NCBI GenBank assembly: GCA_030747485.1
Contig: JASLKP010000001.1
Coordinates: forward strand, 62,001 to 126,000
Reading direction: 5' to 3'
DNA length: 64,000 bases
Origin: Candidatus Thalassarchaeaceae archaeon
Lineage (GTDB): Archaea; Thermoplasmatota; Poseidoniia; Poseidoniales; Thalassarchaeaceae
The notes beneath the pieces are model-generated. The model made no database searches, was not told where the DNA came from, and saw only the letters and a list, made by a program, of their open reading frames with translations. Shown here in pieces: positions 29,102 to 38,239 of the stretch (positions within the stretch are counted from its first letter, which is position 1; each line of letters opens with the position of its first letter). The position numbers were made by a program, and so were the translations under genes.

Positions 29102-29115
29102 AGGGCAGATGCCCT
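29102..29115 (+). other. Small inverted repeat upstream of the PLD surface protein
   Basis: AGGGC-AGAT-GCCCT, 26 nt after the stop codon of the TctA-family gene and upstream of a longer hairpin at 29126-29144. It may be a 3' end signal for the permease transcript or part of a double-hairpin leader. Confidence 0.4.
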
Positions 29116-29125
29116 CACGTGTGTA

Positions 29126-29144
29126 CGCAGGGCTATGCCCTGCG
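29126..29144 (+). promoter_or_regulatory. Start-proximal hairpin (gene at 29154)
   Basis: CGCAGGGC-TAT-GCCCTGCG, a perfect 8-bp stem, ending 9 nt before the ATG at 29154. A weak GGTGA ribosome binding site overlaps its 3' edge. Confidence 0.7.
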
Positions 29145-29153
29145 GTGACGAAC

Positions 29154-32100
29154 ATGCGACGAAATGCGATCCTTCTGACCACACTAATGATTCTGATGAG
29201 CCTTGCACCATTGACACAAGCAACACAAGCTCGGTCGACCACATGTACTGGCTCAGTGTGTATCAATGAACTGTTACCAAACCCTGCTGGTTCAGATACA
29301 GGGATTTATCCTGACGGCGAATGGGTTGAATTGTACAACTCTGGAACTCAAGATGTGGATTTGCAAGGATGGACATTAGAGGATGCTGGTGGTTGGGTTC
29401 ACGTCATCGATGCAAACAGTTGGGTTGGATTCAACAATCTAGCTTCACCCTATGTGCTATCTGCTGGAGATTATGCAATCATTGCTGAAAACGAACAAGG
29501 CACGCTCAAACTCAACAACGCTGGTGAGACACTATACCTCAAGGATGGGACAAGTGCTACGGTACATACGGTCACAACAGGTACTGCGTCCTCAGATGTC
29601 AGTAAAATTCCAGGAGTATTGGCAACCGACGATTTCGTTGATTCCAATGCAAATACCCCAGGCGGCACCAACGGTGGCACCAGTACCGGACCGACCTATA
29701 CACAAAGTGAATTGCGAATTACAGAAGTCATGCCAGACACGTTTTGGACAAATGATAACGAAACATGGCCAGGTGGCGAATGGGTTGAAATCGCAAATAT
29801 CGGACAGATTGCAATCGATTTAGCCGGATGGAAAATCGAAGATGCTGCTGGAAATACCATGGAGATGAATACGACCCATTTGGTCGGCCAAGGAACCATC
29901 ATCCAACCGGGTGAACATCGAATCGTGGCAGTCAATGGTACGCGCACCTACGGTCTGCTCAACAACGGAGCAGGAACTGAACAAGTCAAACTCATCATGC
30001 CTAACGGAGATATTTCACATCAAGTTGAATACGATGGGCCCACCTTTGTCGGCCACAGTTATGTCAACGTCTCATCATCAATTCCAGATTGGGGCCGTAA
30101 TGCACAACCTCTGGTGACCTCAAAATGGCCGACACCCGCTGCATCGAATCCCTCTGACATGGTTGTACCCGGATTAGAATTCCAACTGAATGAAATCATG
30201 ACCAATGCAAGCCAAGATGGAGTGGCTGCACCAGAAGGAGAGTGGGTTGAACTTCACTACCCATTCATCGAGGGGGCAATGCAGATGCCCATCGATCTCT
30301 CAACGTACACGATGCGTAGCGGCACTGGTCTAGAGATTCCATTTGATTGTAGCACCGACCCACGGTGTTCCAGTGGTGGCCCAAGTATGATTGATGTTGG
30401 AGATTTCCTGCTATTTGATGTGGAAGTCAACAACAGTGGTTTCCTGTTGGATAATTATGATTCACTATCACTGGTTGATTCCAACGGAGATGTACGACAG
30501 ACCGTTTCTTGGTTTGCTCCGCAAATGGACAATGTCAGCATAATCCCATCTGATCCGATGATGCCAGCCGCCCCATGGATGGCATCCCCCCACAATACCC
30601 CAGGTGATGCCAATCCAGGTCAAGAGACAGGAGGTGTAGACCCTAATGTCGAGTTGCGAATCTCTGAGTTTATGCCAAATCCAATTGGTGCAGATTCTCA
30701 AGCCGCTCCAAATGACGAATGGGTTGAAATTGTGAACATCGGCAATGATTCAGTCGATGTCACAGGATGGGAATTGCGTTCAGGGACCGGATTTGTCCTT
30801 CCTCCGCTGGTTCTTGCTCCAGGCCAATATCACGTATATCACCTCGATTCGGTCTCAATGAGTTTACCTAATATTGGTGGTACACTCAAACTTTCAGATT
30901 CAGCAGGTGAACCAGTACACACCGTGATTTGGGAATATTCTGCGTACGGCATGAGTATGGTCACAAGTATCTCACCAGCAGATCCGTGGGTGATGGCACC
31001 TTGGCCAACACCTGGCAGTCCAAATCCCGTCTTTGAACAGCCATATTCTGGACCTGTAGAGATTATCATGACCGAGGTCAGTGCGCAATGTTCCTCTCCC
31101 GAAAATGGATTATCTGGCGAATGGATTGAATTGTTCAATGCAGGAGGATTTAGTGCAAATCTGTCACGCTGGTCAATCACCGACGAGGGTGGTGATTCGG
31201 CAGCCGTAGCACCAGGTCGACTTTGGGACCGTAACGATGATTCAATGCTACTAGATCCTGGTGCATTCGCTGTACTAAATATCGAGGATAGTCTCTTGTC
31301 AAACTATGATGAAACCATTACTCTGATGGATCCCAATCATCAGGCTGTTCAGGTGCTTGAATGGGCCACAAGTAGTGATTGCGAAACATTGGAAATGCGT
31401 GATGGGGGGTCTGAAACTCGCAATACACTGTACCCCACACCTGGCGAAGAAAATCCAATGATTCAACCCTATGATGGTTCTCTGACTGTGAAATTCACCC
31501 GATTCATGCCCGGAGAAATCCCCAACCGTGACAATGATTGGTTTGAGATTACCAACACTGGTGATTCGATGGTTGACCTCGGGGGCTGGACGATTTCTCG
31601 GCAGCGTACCAACGGACCTTGGAATTCCACCTTTGACAATCTAATCTTACATCCAGGTGACAGTGTTGTGCTCACCAAGGAACCATCCAACTTGGCTACA
31701 GATAGTGGTCCAAATTCAATTGATGCAGACACAATATTTGGTGACAATGCGCCCTGGCTGGTCAATTCGGGAGCATCATTGCAACTGATTGCTCCAGATG
31801 GAACTGTTGTCGACGCCTTCGTCTATGGTGATGGCGAAGCAGACATTGTTGGATGGAGTGGCTTAGCCCTAGAGTTGCCACCATCTGATGTCGCGGGATT
31901 GATTCTCATGCGTGGAGATGGTTGTGGAACACTACCGGATACCAACAGTTCAGCTGACTGGGAATATCGTTGGATGCGCCTCGGCTCAAGCCTATTTTGT
32001 GACGAAGGAATCTTTTCCACAACAGGGTCGATTACACCCGTGAACTCACCCACTGGTTCCCTACAACAAATGGTTGATTGGATTGGACAAGCCACGACAT

Positions 32101-33935
32101 CCATTCATTTGCATGTGTATCAATTCAGTTCACCAGAATTGTTTGTCGCGATACAAAGTGCTGTGAATCGTGGAGTCGAATGTACGGTCCTACTGGAAGG
32201 AGGAATTCTTGGAGATGCATCTGACGATGCGAATCAACGCGGCTGGGCAGATGAATTGGCAAACGCTGGTTGTGAAGTTCTGTGGATGATTGAGCCATCC
32301 GGCACAGATGCGCCAATGGCTCCGTATCGTTATATCCATTCCAAAGTGGCAGTTGCTGATGGAAACAGTGTGTGGATTGGCAGTGGAAATTGGAAGCGCT
32401 CAACATTCCCACTGGATGGCGATCAAGGCAATCGAGATTCAGGCATTATCATCGATAGTCAAGATATTGCTGATTTGGTCATGACTCGAATGTCATGGGA
32501 TGAAAATGAAAGTCATCGCCACATCATCAACCATGCCGATGCGACATCAGAAATGGGTAGACCAACGGGTTGGACACCGAATGAAGCATCCACTGATTTT
32601 GGTCCTGCTCAGACACCACCACCCACATTTGAAGGAGCAATGAACGGCCGACTGCTGACTTGCCCTGACGATTGTATCCAAGGTTTGGTTTGGCTGATTG
32701 ATCAAGCCGATACGTCTCTTGATCTATCAGTACAATACTTTGACCTCGGGTGGCATTGGGGTTATGGTGACAATCCACTCATCGAAGCCATTGAGCGTGC
32801 TGCAGGTGAAAGAGATGTACAGGTAAGACTACTCATCAATGGTTACTACGTGAACGAAGATGATGATATTCGTGAGACAGTCAATCATTTCAATCACCAC
32901 ATGAATATGACCGATGGATGGGATGTGGAAGCACGACTCATGTCACCATCTGATTCGATTACAAAACTGCACGATAAGGCTGTGATTGTAGATGGTGAAA
33001 TCACTCTAATCAGTAGTATCAATTGGGGCAGTAACAGTGCACTCCGTAATCGCGAAATGGGAATTGCAATCAATCACACAGGACTTGCAGGGCACAATTT
33101 AGCTCTCTTTGAGGCAGATTGGGAACGTATGGATTCCAGTACTGATACCGATGGCGATGAGATGCCTGACCTCTGGGAAACAGAGAATGGATTGAATCGT
33201 ACACGGTCAGCGATTGCGGGTTCAACTGAATCAGAACAGAATCTGGACCCTGATGGTGATGGTTTGGCCAATCTATTGGAATATGAAAACGGAGGTAATC
33301 CTCACGTTGCTGATACTGACGGTGATTGTATCAACGACGGTGATGAAGTCCTATGGGCATGGGCAAACTCTGTGGATGCATCACTGGCCGTACAGACACC
33401 AGATGCTGACCTTGATGGCGCTCCTGACAACGACACTGTCGAATGTAGTTCAGAAGAAGCGGTGGACAATCCCCCTATTGACAATCCAGATGATGATTCT
33501 GAGGATGATGATGAAGCTGGACCATTCCGTGAGGATGCACTTGCAGCGACAGAAGCAAAGGTCCTGTTAGCGATGGTCATCATAGCGGTCATCTCACTTG
33601 CTGGCGTTCTTGGAATGATGCTGATGAATAAACGGCGTGAATCGGCAGGAATGGTCCTAGTCGATGATTCGATGGACGCTTCACAAGAAGTGTGGGAAGA
33701 TACAGATTCCAAACCCGCACCAGATGGCGAAGTCATTCTGGATGGGACAAGTGTCGGAGACAATGCCGAGAGTGAGGCGCGTGAAGTCTCTGTTGGTCGT
33801 GACGATGGAGTATTCGGAGCACCACAATTGGATGGATTTGATTTCCCCAAGTGGTCACCCAAAGAAGTCCAGGATTCCTTAGATGCGGGTTGGACGGTTG
33901 AACAACTCCGTGAGAAGTACGATTCTGAGCAATGA
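29154..33935 (+). CDS. Giant surface protein: lamin-tail repeats plus tandem phospholipase D domains, membrane-anchored
   Basis: 1,593 aa. After a signal peptide (LTTLMILMSLAPLTQA) come about six lamin-tail-domain (LTD) modules starting near residues 33, 184, 342, 501, 636 and 779, each with the pattern I(N/T/S)E(L/V/I/F)xPN ... (E/D)WxE(L/I)xN ... W. Two phospholipase D-type HKD motifs follow: HSKVAVAD (His1062, Lys1064) and HDKAVIVD (His1273, Lys1275), the pair needed for one active site. A short Ca-binding Asp-repeat region (DTDGDEMPD, DPDGDGLAN, DTDGDCIND), a membrane segment near 1470-1495, and a cytoplasmic tail ending in a SHOCT-like helix (AGWTVEQLREKYDSE) complete it. PLD enzymes cleave phosphodiesters in phospholipids or nucleic acids; bacterial LTD modules occur on exported nucleases. 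An extracellular nuclease or phospholipase is inferred. ATG 29154 sits by the signal peptide; an in-frame start at 29109 would span the hairpin. Confidence 0.9.
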   Translation: MRRNAILLTTLMILMSLAPLTQATQARSTTCTGSVCINELLPNPAGSDTGIYPDGEWVELYNSGTQDVDLQGWTLEDAGGWVHVIDANSWVGFNNLASPYVLSAGDYAIIAENEQGTLKLNNAGETLYLKDGTSATVHTVTTGTASSDVSKIPGVLATDDFVDSNANTPGGTNGGTSTGPTYTQSELRITEVMPDTFWTNDNETWPGGEWVEIANIGQIAIDLAGWKIEDAAGNTMEMNTTHLVGQGTIIQPGEHRIVAVNGTRTYGLLNNGAGTEQVKLIMPNGDISHQVEYDGPTFVGHSYVNVSSSIPDWGRNAQPLVTSKWPTPAASNPSDMVVPGLEFQLNEIMTNASQDGVAAPEGEWVELHYPFIEGAMQMPIDLSTYTMRSGTGLEIPFDCSTDPRCSSGGPSMIDVGDFLLFDVEVNNSGFLLDNYDSLSLVDSNGDVRQTVSWFAPQMDNVSIIPSDPMMPAAPWMASPHNTPGDANPGQETGGVDPNVELRISEFMPNPIGADSQAAPNDEWVEIVNIGNDSVDVTGWELRSGTGFVLPPLVLAPGQYHVYHLDSVSMSLPNIGGTLKLSDSAGEPVHTVIWEYSAYGMSMVTSISPADPWVMAPWPTPGSPNPVFEQPYSGPVEIIMTEVSAQCSSPENGLSGEWIELFNAGGFSANLSRWSITDEGGDSAAVAPGRLWDRNDDSMLLDPGAFAVLNIEDSLLSNYDETITLMDPNHQAVQVLEWATSSDCETLEMRDGGSETRNTLYPTPGEENPMIQPYDGSLTVKFTRFMPGEIPNRDNDWFEITNTGDSMVDLGGWTISRQRTNGPWNSTFDNLILHPGDSVVLTKEPSNLATDSGPNSIDADTIFGDNAPWLVNSGASLQLIAPDGTVVDAFVYGDGEADIVGWSGLALELPPSDVAGLILMRGDGCGTLPDTNSSADWEYRWMRLGSSLFCDEGIFSTTGSITPVNSPTGSLQQMVDWIGQATTSIHLHVYQFSSPELFVAIQSAVNRGVECTVLLEGGILGDASDDANQRGWADELANAGCEVLWMIEPSGTDAPMAPYRYIHSKVAVADGNSVWIGSGNWKRSTFPLDGDQGNRDSGIIIDSQDIADLVMTRMSWDENESHRHIINHADATSEMGRPTGWTPNEASTDFGPAQTPPPTFEGAMNGRLLTCPDDCIQGLVWLIDQADTSLDLSVQYFDLGWHWGYGDNPLIEAIERAAGERDVQVRLLINGYYVNEDDDIRETVNHFNHHMNMTDGWDVEARLMSPSDSITKLHDKAVIVDGEITLISSINWGSNSALRNREMGIAINHTGLAGHNLALFEADWERMDSSTDTDGDEMPDLWETENGLNRTRSAIAGSTESEQNLDPDGDGLANLLEYENGGNPHVADTDGDCINDGDEVLWAWANSVDASLAVQTPDADLDGAPDNDTVECSSEEAVDNPPIDNPDDDSEDDDEAGPFREDALAATEAKVLLAMVIIAVISLAGVLGMMLMNKRRESAGMVLVDDSMDASQEVWEDTDSKPAPDGEVILDGTSVGDNAESEAREVSVGRDDGVFGAPQLDGFDFPKWSPKEVQDSLDAGWTVEQLREKYDSEQ

Positions 33936-33950
33936 TAACGCGAAGGATTC

Positions 33951-34934
33951 ATGGCTACCGCCTACACGAGAGGACCGATGGCACGCGATTCTATCCCCAC
34001 CCTTGACCTTCGCGAATATACGAATGGTGATGACGAAACTCGGACTGACTTCATCGAAAAGATGGGGGCAGCGTTGGAGGATATCGGCTTCTTCGCACTG
34101 ACTGGGCACGGCATTCCGTTGGGCGATATTGATTTGGCCTACGAAGTCAGTGAGACATTCTTCAATTTAGATCAAGATGTCAAGGACACTTGGAATCAGG
34201 GCAATAACCAACGGGGTTACGTGCCGTTTGGTGTTGAACATGCAAAGAGCAATCCTGCGCCTGACCTCAAAGAGTTCTGGCAGACTGGTCGTACATTACC
34301 AGATGGGCATCCATTGAAAGAATCCTATCCACAGAACATTTGGCCCGATGCAGATTGCCCCGAGTTTGCTCCATCTATTGATGGACTTTACATCCAGATG
34401 GAAGCCCTCTCTCGTACACTGCTTGAGGTATGTTCTATCTACCTCGGTAAAGGAAAAGATTGGCTACCAGATATGGCAATAGATGGTAATACAATTCTAC
34501 GTGTATTGCATTATCCCGCATTGGGCGCGGATGTACCAGAGGGTGCAGTTCGTAGCGCACAACACGAAGATATCAATTTCATCACATTACTAGTTGGTGC
34601 CACAGCTGAAGGATTAGAGGTCATGGACCACGATGGTGGATGGATTAAGGTTGAAGGTAATCATGAACACATCATTGTCGATTCTGGTGACATGTTACAA
34701 AATCTCACCAACGGGCTGTTTAGTGCGGTCACGCATCGAGTGGTGAATCCACCCGATGCAACCAGCGACCGCTATTCCATGCCAATGTTTACGCATCCAA
34801 GAGATGATGTTGACCTCACACCAAGACCTGAATTTATCGAGAGAACTGGTGGCGTGGCCAAATACCCGAGCATCAGCGCGGGAGACTACCTTCACCAACG
34901 ACTGGTAGAGATTGGGCTGATCAAGGATGACTGA
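33951..34934 (+). CDS. 2-oxoglutarate/Fe(II)-dependent oxygenase (isopenicillin N synthase-like)
   Basis: 327 aa, normal length for the family. An N-terminal DIOX_N region (PTLDLREYTNGD ... EDIGFFALTGHGIP) precedes the jelly-roll core. The Fe(II) ligands are His205 and Asp207 (QHEDINF) and His262 (VTHRVV). Arg274 and Ser276 (RYSMPMF) form the 2-oxoglutarate-binding RxS motif. The substrate is unknown; relatives hydroxylate or desaturate small molecules. The first ATG (33951) follows GAAGG; ATG 33978 is an alternative. It overlaps the thymidine phosphorylase gene by 8 nt, so the two are translated together and may share a nucleoside-related role. This is only an inference from context. Confidence 0.9.
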   Translation: MATAYTRGPMARDSIPTLDLREYTNGDDETRTDFIEKMGAALEDIGFFALTGHGIPLGDIDLAYEVSETFFNLDQDVKDTWNQGNNQRGYVPFGVEHAKSNPAPDLKEFWQTGRTLPDGHPLKESYPQNIWPDADCPEFAPSIDGLYIQMEALSRTLLEVCSIYLGKGKDWLPDMAIDGNTILRVLHYPALGADVPEGAVRSAQHEDINFITLLVGATAEGLEVMDHDGGWIKVEGNHEHIIVDSGDMLQNLTNGLFSAVTHRVVNPPDATSDRYSMPMFTHPRDDVDLTPRPEFIERTGGVAKYPSISAGDYLHQRLVEIGLIKDD

Positions 34935-36198
34935 GATTCAGGCCTTTGTTGACGGCGTAGTCGATGGCTCGCTTTCTGATGCTGAGGTCGAGGCATGGAT
35001 GAGGGATGTGTTTGACAATGGATTATCACAGGTTGATACCGTTGACCTCACCAATGCAATGATTCATTCTGGAACAGTTCTCAAGTGGCCCGAAGAGTGG
35101 GCACATCTGGTTGTTGACAAACACAGCACAGGAGGTATTGGAGACAAGGTCTCACTTCCATTGGCACCTGCCCTTGCCGCTTGTGGACTCAAGTGTCCAA
35201 TGATTGCAGGGCGAGGTTTGGCGCACACAGGAGGTACACTTGACAAATTAGAATCATTACCAGGATACGATGTATCTATTTCGCCCGAGAAGGCGGCTAA
35301 GATGATTGGTGAAATCGGTTGTATGATTGGTGGTCAAACCGGAGAAATCGCCCCTGCTGACAAGAGAATGTATGCCATTCGTGACGTGACTGGATTAATT
35401 GCATCAGTGCCCCTCATCACAGGTTCAATTGTTTCAAAGAAGGCGGCTGAGGGCCTGTCTGCCTTGGTGATGGACATCAAAGTTGGTCGGGCAACCTTCA
35501 TGCAAAATGAGCAGGACGCACGTGAATTGGCCACAAGTATTGTCTCGACGGGGGAGGGATTGGGTATTGCCACAACAGTCACTCTAACCGAGATGGACAC
35601 ACCGATTGGATTCTCCGCTGGAAATGCTCTAGAAGTGTTGGAAAGTATCGAAACAATGCGTGGCTGTGGCCCCAGTGATCTTGAGGAACTGGTCTGTGTC
35701 CAAGGCGGGATTCTCCTCCATGCAACCGGCATAGCAGAAAGCATCGAGGAAGGAGCAGTTGATGTGTTTAATTCGCTACACGATGGTTCAGCAATCGCAA
35801 AGTTCGAAGAAATGTGTATTGCCCAAGGTGTGAGTCCATCGGTGTTCAATTCAGAATCATCACTTCTCAGCGCGATTGGATTACTAGATGCAAACCTATT
35901 GACCACAGCATTTGTAGCATCCAATGACGGATGGGTTTCTGACATCGATGCAATGGCATTAGGACAGGTTGTATTACAACTGGGAGGAGGACGACAATCA
36001 CTTGGTGATGAGATTGATGCAGGGGTTGGATTTGTTCTCGATGCGCATATTGGGTCAAAAATCGAAGAAAATGAGGAATGGATTACTATTTATCATCGCA
36101 AACCACTATCCGAAGAACATCGCTTAATCATCGAGCAGTCTCTCGTTCTCTCTGATGAATCTGTAGAGATGGAAAGCAGAATCATCGATATTCTCTAA
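34927..36198 (+). CDS. deoA: Thymidine/pyrimidine-nucleoside phosphorylase
   Basis: 423 aa, the length of bacterial and animal thymidine phosphorylases and shorter than the roughly 500-aa archaeal AMP phosphorylases. It shows the family signature: KHSTGGIGDKVSLPLAP for phosphate and ribose binding, AGRGLAHTGGTLDKLES, and IVSKKAAEGLSALVMDIKVG. The enzyme splits thymidine or another pyrimidine nucleoside with phosphate into base and (deoxy)ribose-1-phosphate. The start at 34927 overlaps the preceding oxygenase by 8 nt, with AAGG just before it. No membrane or signal features. Confidence 0.93.
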   Translation: MTEIQAFVDGVVDGSLSDAEVEAWMRDVFDNGLSQVDTVDLTNAMIHSGTVLKWPEEWAHLVVDKHSTGGIGDKVSLPLAPALAACGLKCPMIAGRGLAHTGGTLDKLESLPGYDVSISPEKAAKMIGEIGCMIGGQTGEIAPADKRMYAIRDVTGLIASVPLITGSIVSKKAAEGLSALVMDIKVGRATFMQNEQDARELATSIVSTGEGLGIATTVTLTEMDTPIGFSAGNALEVLESIETMRGCGPSDLEELVCVQGGILLHATGIAESIEEGAVDVFNSLHDGSAIAKFEEMCIAQGVSPSVFNSESSLLSAIGLLDANLLTTAFVASNDGWVSDIDAMALGQVVLQLGGGRQSLGDEIDAGVGFVLDAHIGSKIEENEEWITIYHRKPLSEEHRLIIEQSLVLSDESVEMESRIIDIL

Positions 36199-36271
36199 TT
36201 GTTCAATAATTAGCACATTTGAAAGGTAATCCCACGTTTGAATGAAATAGAAGCGGGACACATTCACACAT

Positions 36272-38239
36272 ATGACCAACGCGCGCGGAGCGATATTGCC
36301 TCTGGCAATCATTCTCATGTTGGTCATAGTTCCTTGGGCTGTAACGGCCTCGGATTCCGATATGAAATCGAATAACGGAAAAGGCAGTGATGAAGAATCA
36401 CATCTTGAAATGAAAGTCATTACCAATGACAATGGGATCGAGTACGAAATCGAATTTGACAATCTGACACTATATGCCTCATATTTTTACGAAATTTGGT
36501 TCACTAGAGTTGACCCTGATTACGTCCATTACAAAACATCAGACAACATCACTACCGAAGACCAAGACGAGGATTACTTGGCGGACAAAGTGACATTGGA
36601 ATCATCATGGACGCCACCCCAAGATGGACCATACACAATTCATGTTACACTCTCTGATTCCGATGGGTTGCTTGTTTGTAACGGCACAGACTCATTTGGA
36701 TGGGGTGACGTCTGGAACAATAGTGCATCTCCTCAAGTGACAATTTCAGCAACCTATGATGAAATGTCGCAGAATGTAACCGGCATTTTTGAAGAAGAAG
36801 GGCGGAATTACTTGGATATCATGAACAACGAAACTCGACAAGAAAACATCATCATTGGATTTGATGCTGAAAAAACTGAACACAATGGCGATTACGAGAT
36901 GAAATTCAGATTGTATGTCGTCTATGATGATGCATCGTATTCGTTGATTGGTATGTCTGTATCAACATTCCACGCCAACTACAACATGTCGACTTTGAAT
37001 GGGTCAATCGGTGGATGGACTGAAGACACAAATTACCAATTCACATTGGAACTGTCCTTGAACTATGGAGATGAGAATGGCAAAACACCAGTGGCAATGA
37101 CAGCATACAATTTCACCATCGGCATACCTCCTGTCACAATTATTCAGGGATGTACAGATGGAAATGCAACCAATTACGAACCAACAGCAAACGAAGATGA
37201 TGGCTCATGCGAATATTCTGACGAAGATGGGGATGGTGTATTCGATTATTTGGAAATTGAAGGTTGCACCGATTTCAATGCGACAAACTTTGATGAAAAT
37301 GCAACTGAAGATGATGAATCGTGTGTGTTCAAAGACACCGATGAAGATGGCGTGTTTGATCACTTGGAAATTGAAGGTTGTACTGACCAAAAGGCAACCA
37401 ATTACGACCGAGGAGCAACCGAACTAGATGGTTCATGTGTGTACCCTCCACCATTGTCAGCATCCATCAGTGCAACACCCACAGTAGGAGAAGGACCATT
37501 GTTGGTCTCCTTTGAAATCACCATCACTGGTGGCAATAGCCCGTATCAAGTCGAATGGAACTTAGGAGATGGAACCAGTTCCAATCAATTTGAGATTGAA
37601 CACGTATATTCTCCAGGCGGTTATTCAGTGAATGTCACCGTCACTGACAGAGATAACCGAACGGCCACGGATATCATTCCTATTATCGTGAGTGAACCGG
37701 TAACGCCACCTCCTTTAACGGGATATATCGGACATTCGGGGCAACTTGAACCGATGACTGAGGGCATGGTTGCGACTGTGGAATTCACTGCCAGTGCAAC
37801 TGGTGGAAGTGGTGAATACACCTACCAGTGGAGATTTGGAGACACGGGTCACACGACGGCTGCACAACTAGAGCAACTCAACTCACAAAACTCCGAACAA
37901 GTCGTGATTCATGAGTTCGCAGAAGGCGGATCATATACGGTCACGCTCACCATTACCGATTCAGATGGCGAGAAGTTTGAGACCAATGTCATCGTTGAAA
38001 TTGTAGACCCCGGAAAAGAAAACCAGGGGACTGGCATTCAAGAAAAGCCGCCACAAAATGATGGAGTCCAAGAACTGGATTTATTCATCGCATCCACGGG
38101 AGGACTGTGTTTACTCATGCTGTTTGGACTGACCGGACGTCGTCGTCGCAAAGAGAAATATCTTGAGAAATTGCGAAACGAACAGATGGGTGATTGGGGG
38201 CCTACAGATGACGCTTTGTGGGATGAAGTCGATTTCTAA
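36272..38239 (+). CDS. Exported PKD-domain surface protein with Cys-rich repeats
   Basis: 655 aa. A signal peptide covers residues 1-27 (ILPLAIILMLVIVPWAVTAS). The N-terminal half is a beta-rich domain with several N-glycosylation sequons. Three copies of a 40-residue-scale repeat with the pattern GCTDxxAxNYxxxAxxxDGSC follow, spaced by DEDGDGVFDYLE-type Asp segments. Then come two PKD domains (VEWNLGDGTSSNQ; YQWRFGDTGHTT). One membrane segment (LFIASTGGLCLLMLFGLTG), an RRRRKEK stop-transfer signal and an acidic tail ending DEVDF complete it. PKD domains mediate binding at surfaces. Its stop codon abuts that of convergent glyA with no gap. No hairpin at its start, unlike most exported genes here. 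Confidence 0.87.
   Translation: MTNARGAILPLAIILMLVIVPWAVTASDSDMKSNNGKGSDEESHLEMKVITNDNGIEYEIEFDNLTLYASYFYEIWFTRVDPDYVHYKTSDNITTEDQDEDYLADKVTLESSWTPPQDGPYTIHVTLSDSDGLLVCNGTDSFGWGDVWNNSASPQVTISATYDEMSQNVTGIFEEEGRNYLDIMNNETRQENIIIGFDAEKTEHNGDYEMKFRLYVVYDDASYSLIGMSVSTFHANYNMSTLNGSIGGWTEDTNYQFTLELSLNYGDENGKTPVAMTAYNFTIGIPPVTIIQGCTDGNATNYEPTANEDDGSCEYSDEDGDGVFDYLEIEGCTDFNATNFDENATEDDESCVFKDTDEDGVFDHLEIEGCTDQKATNYDRGATELDGSCVYPPPLSASISATPTVGEGPLLVSFEITITGGNSPYQVEWNLGDGTSSNQFEIEHVYSPGGYSVNVTVTDRDNRTATDIIPIIVSEPVTPPPLTGYIGHSGQLEPMTEGMVATVEFTASATGGSGEYTYQWRFGDTGHTTAAQLEQLNSQNSEQVVIHEFAEGGSYTVTLTITDSDGEKFETNVIVEIVDPGKENQGTGIQEKPPQNDGVQELDLFIASTGGLCLLMLFGLTGRRRRKEKYLEKLRNEQMGDWGPTDDALWDEVDF

Noticed and set aside
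33302-33952. 216-codon open frame on the minus strand, Ser-rich
   Set aside because: It overlaps the Asp-repeat and anchor region of the PLD surface protein in antisense; its Ser richness is the reverse complement of GAT/GAA-rich codons.
35334-35945. 203-codon open frame on the minus strand
   Set aside because: It lies fully within the well-recognised thymidine phosphorylase gene, in antisense, with no family features.
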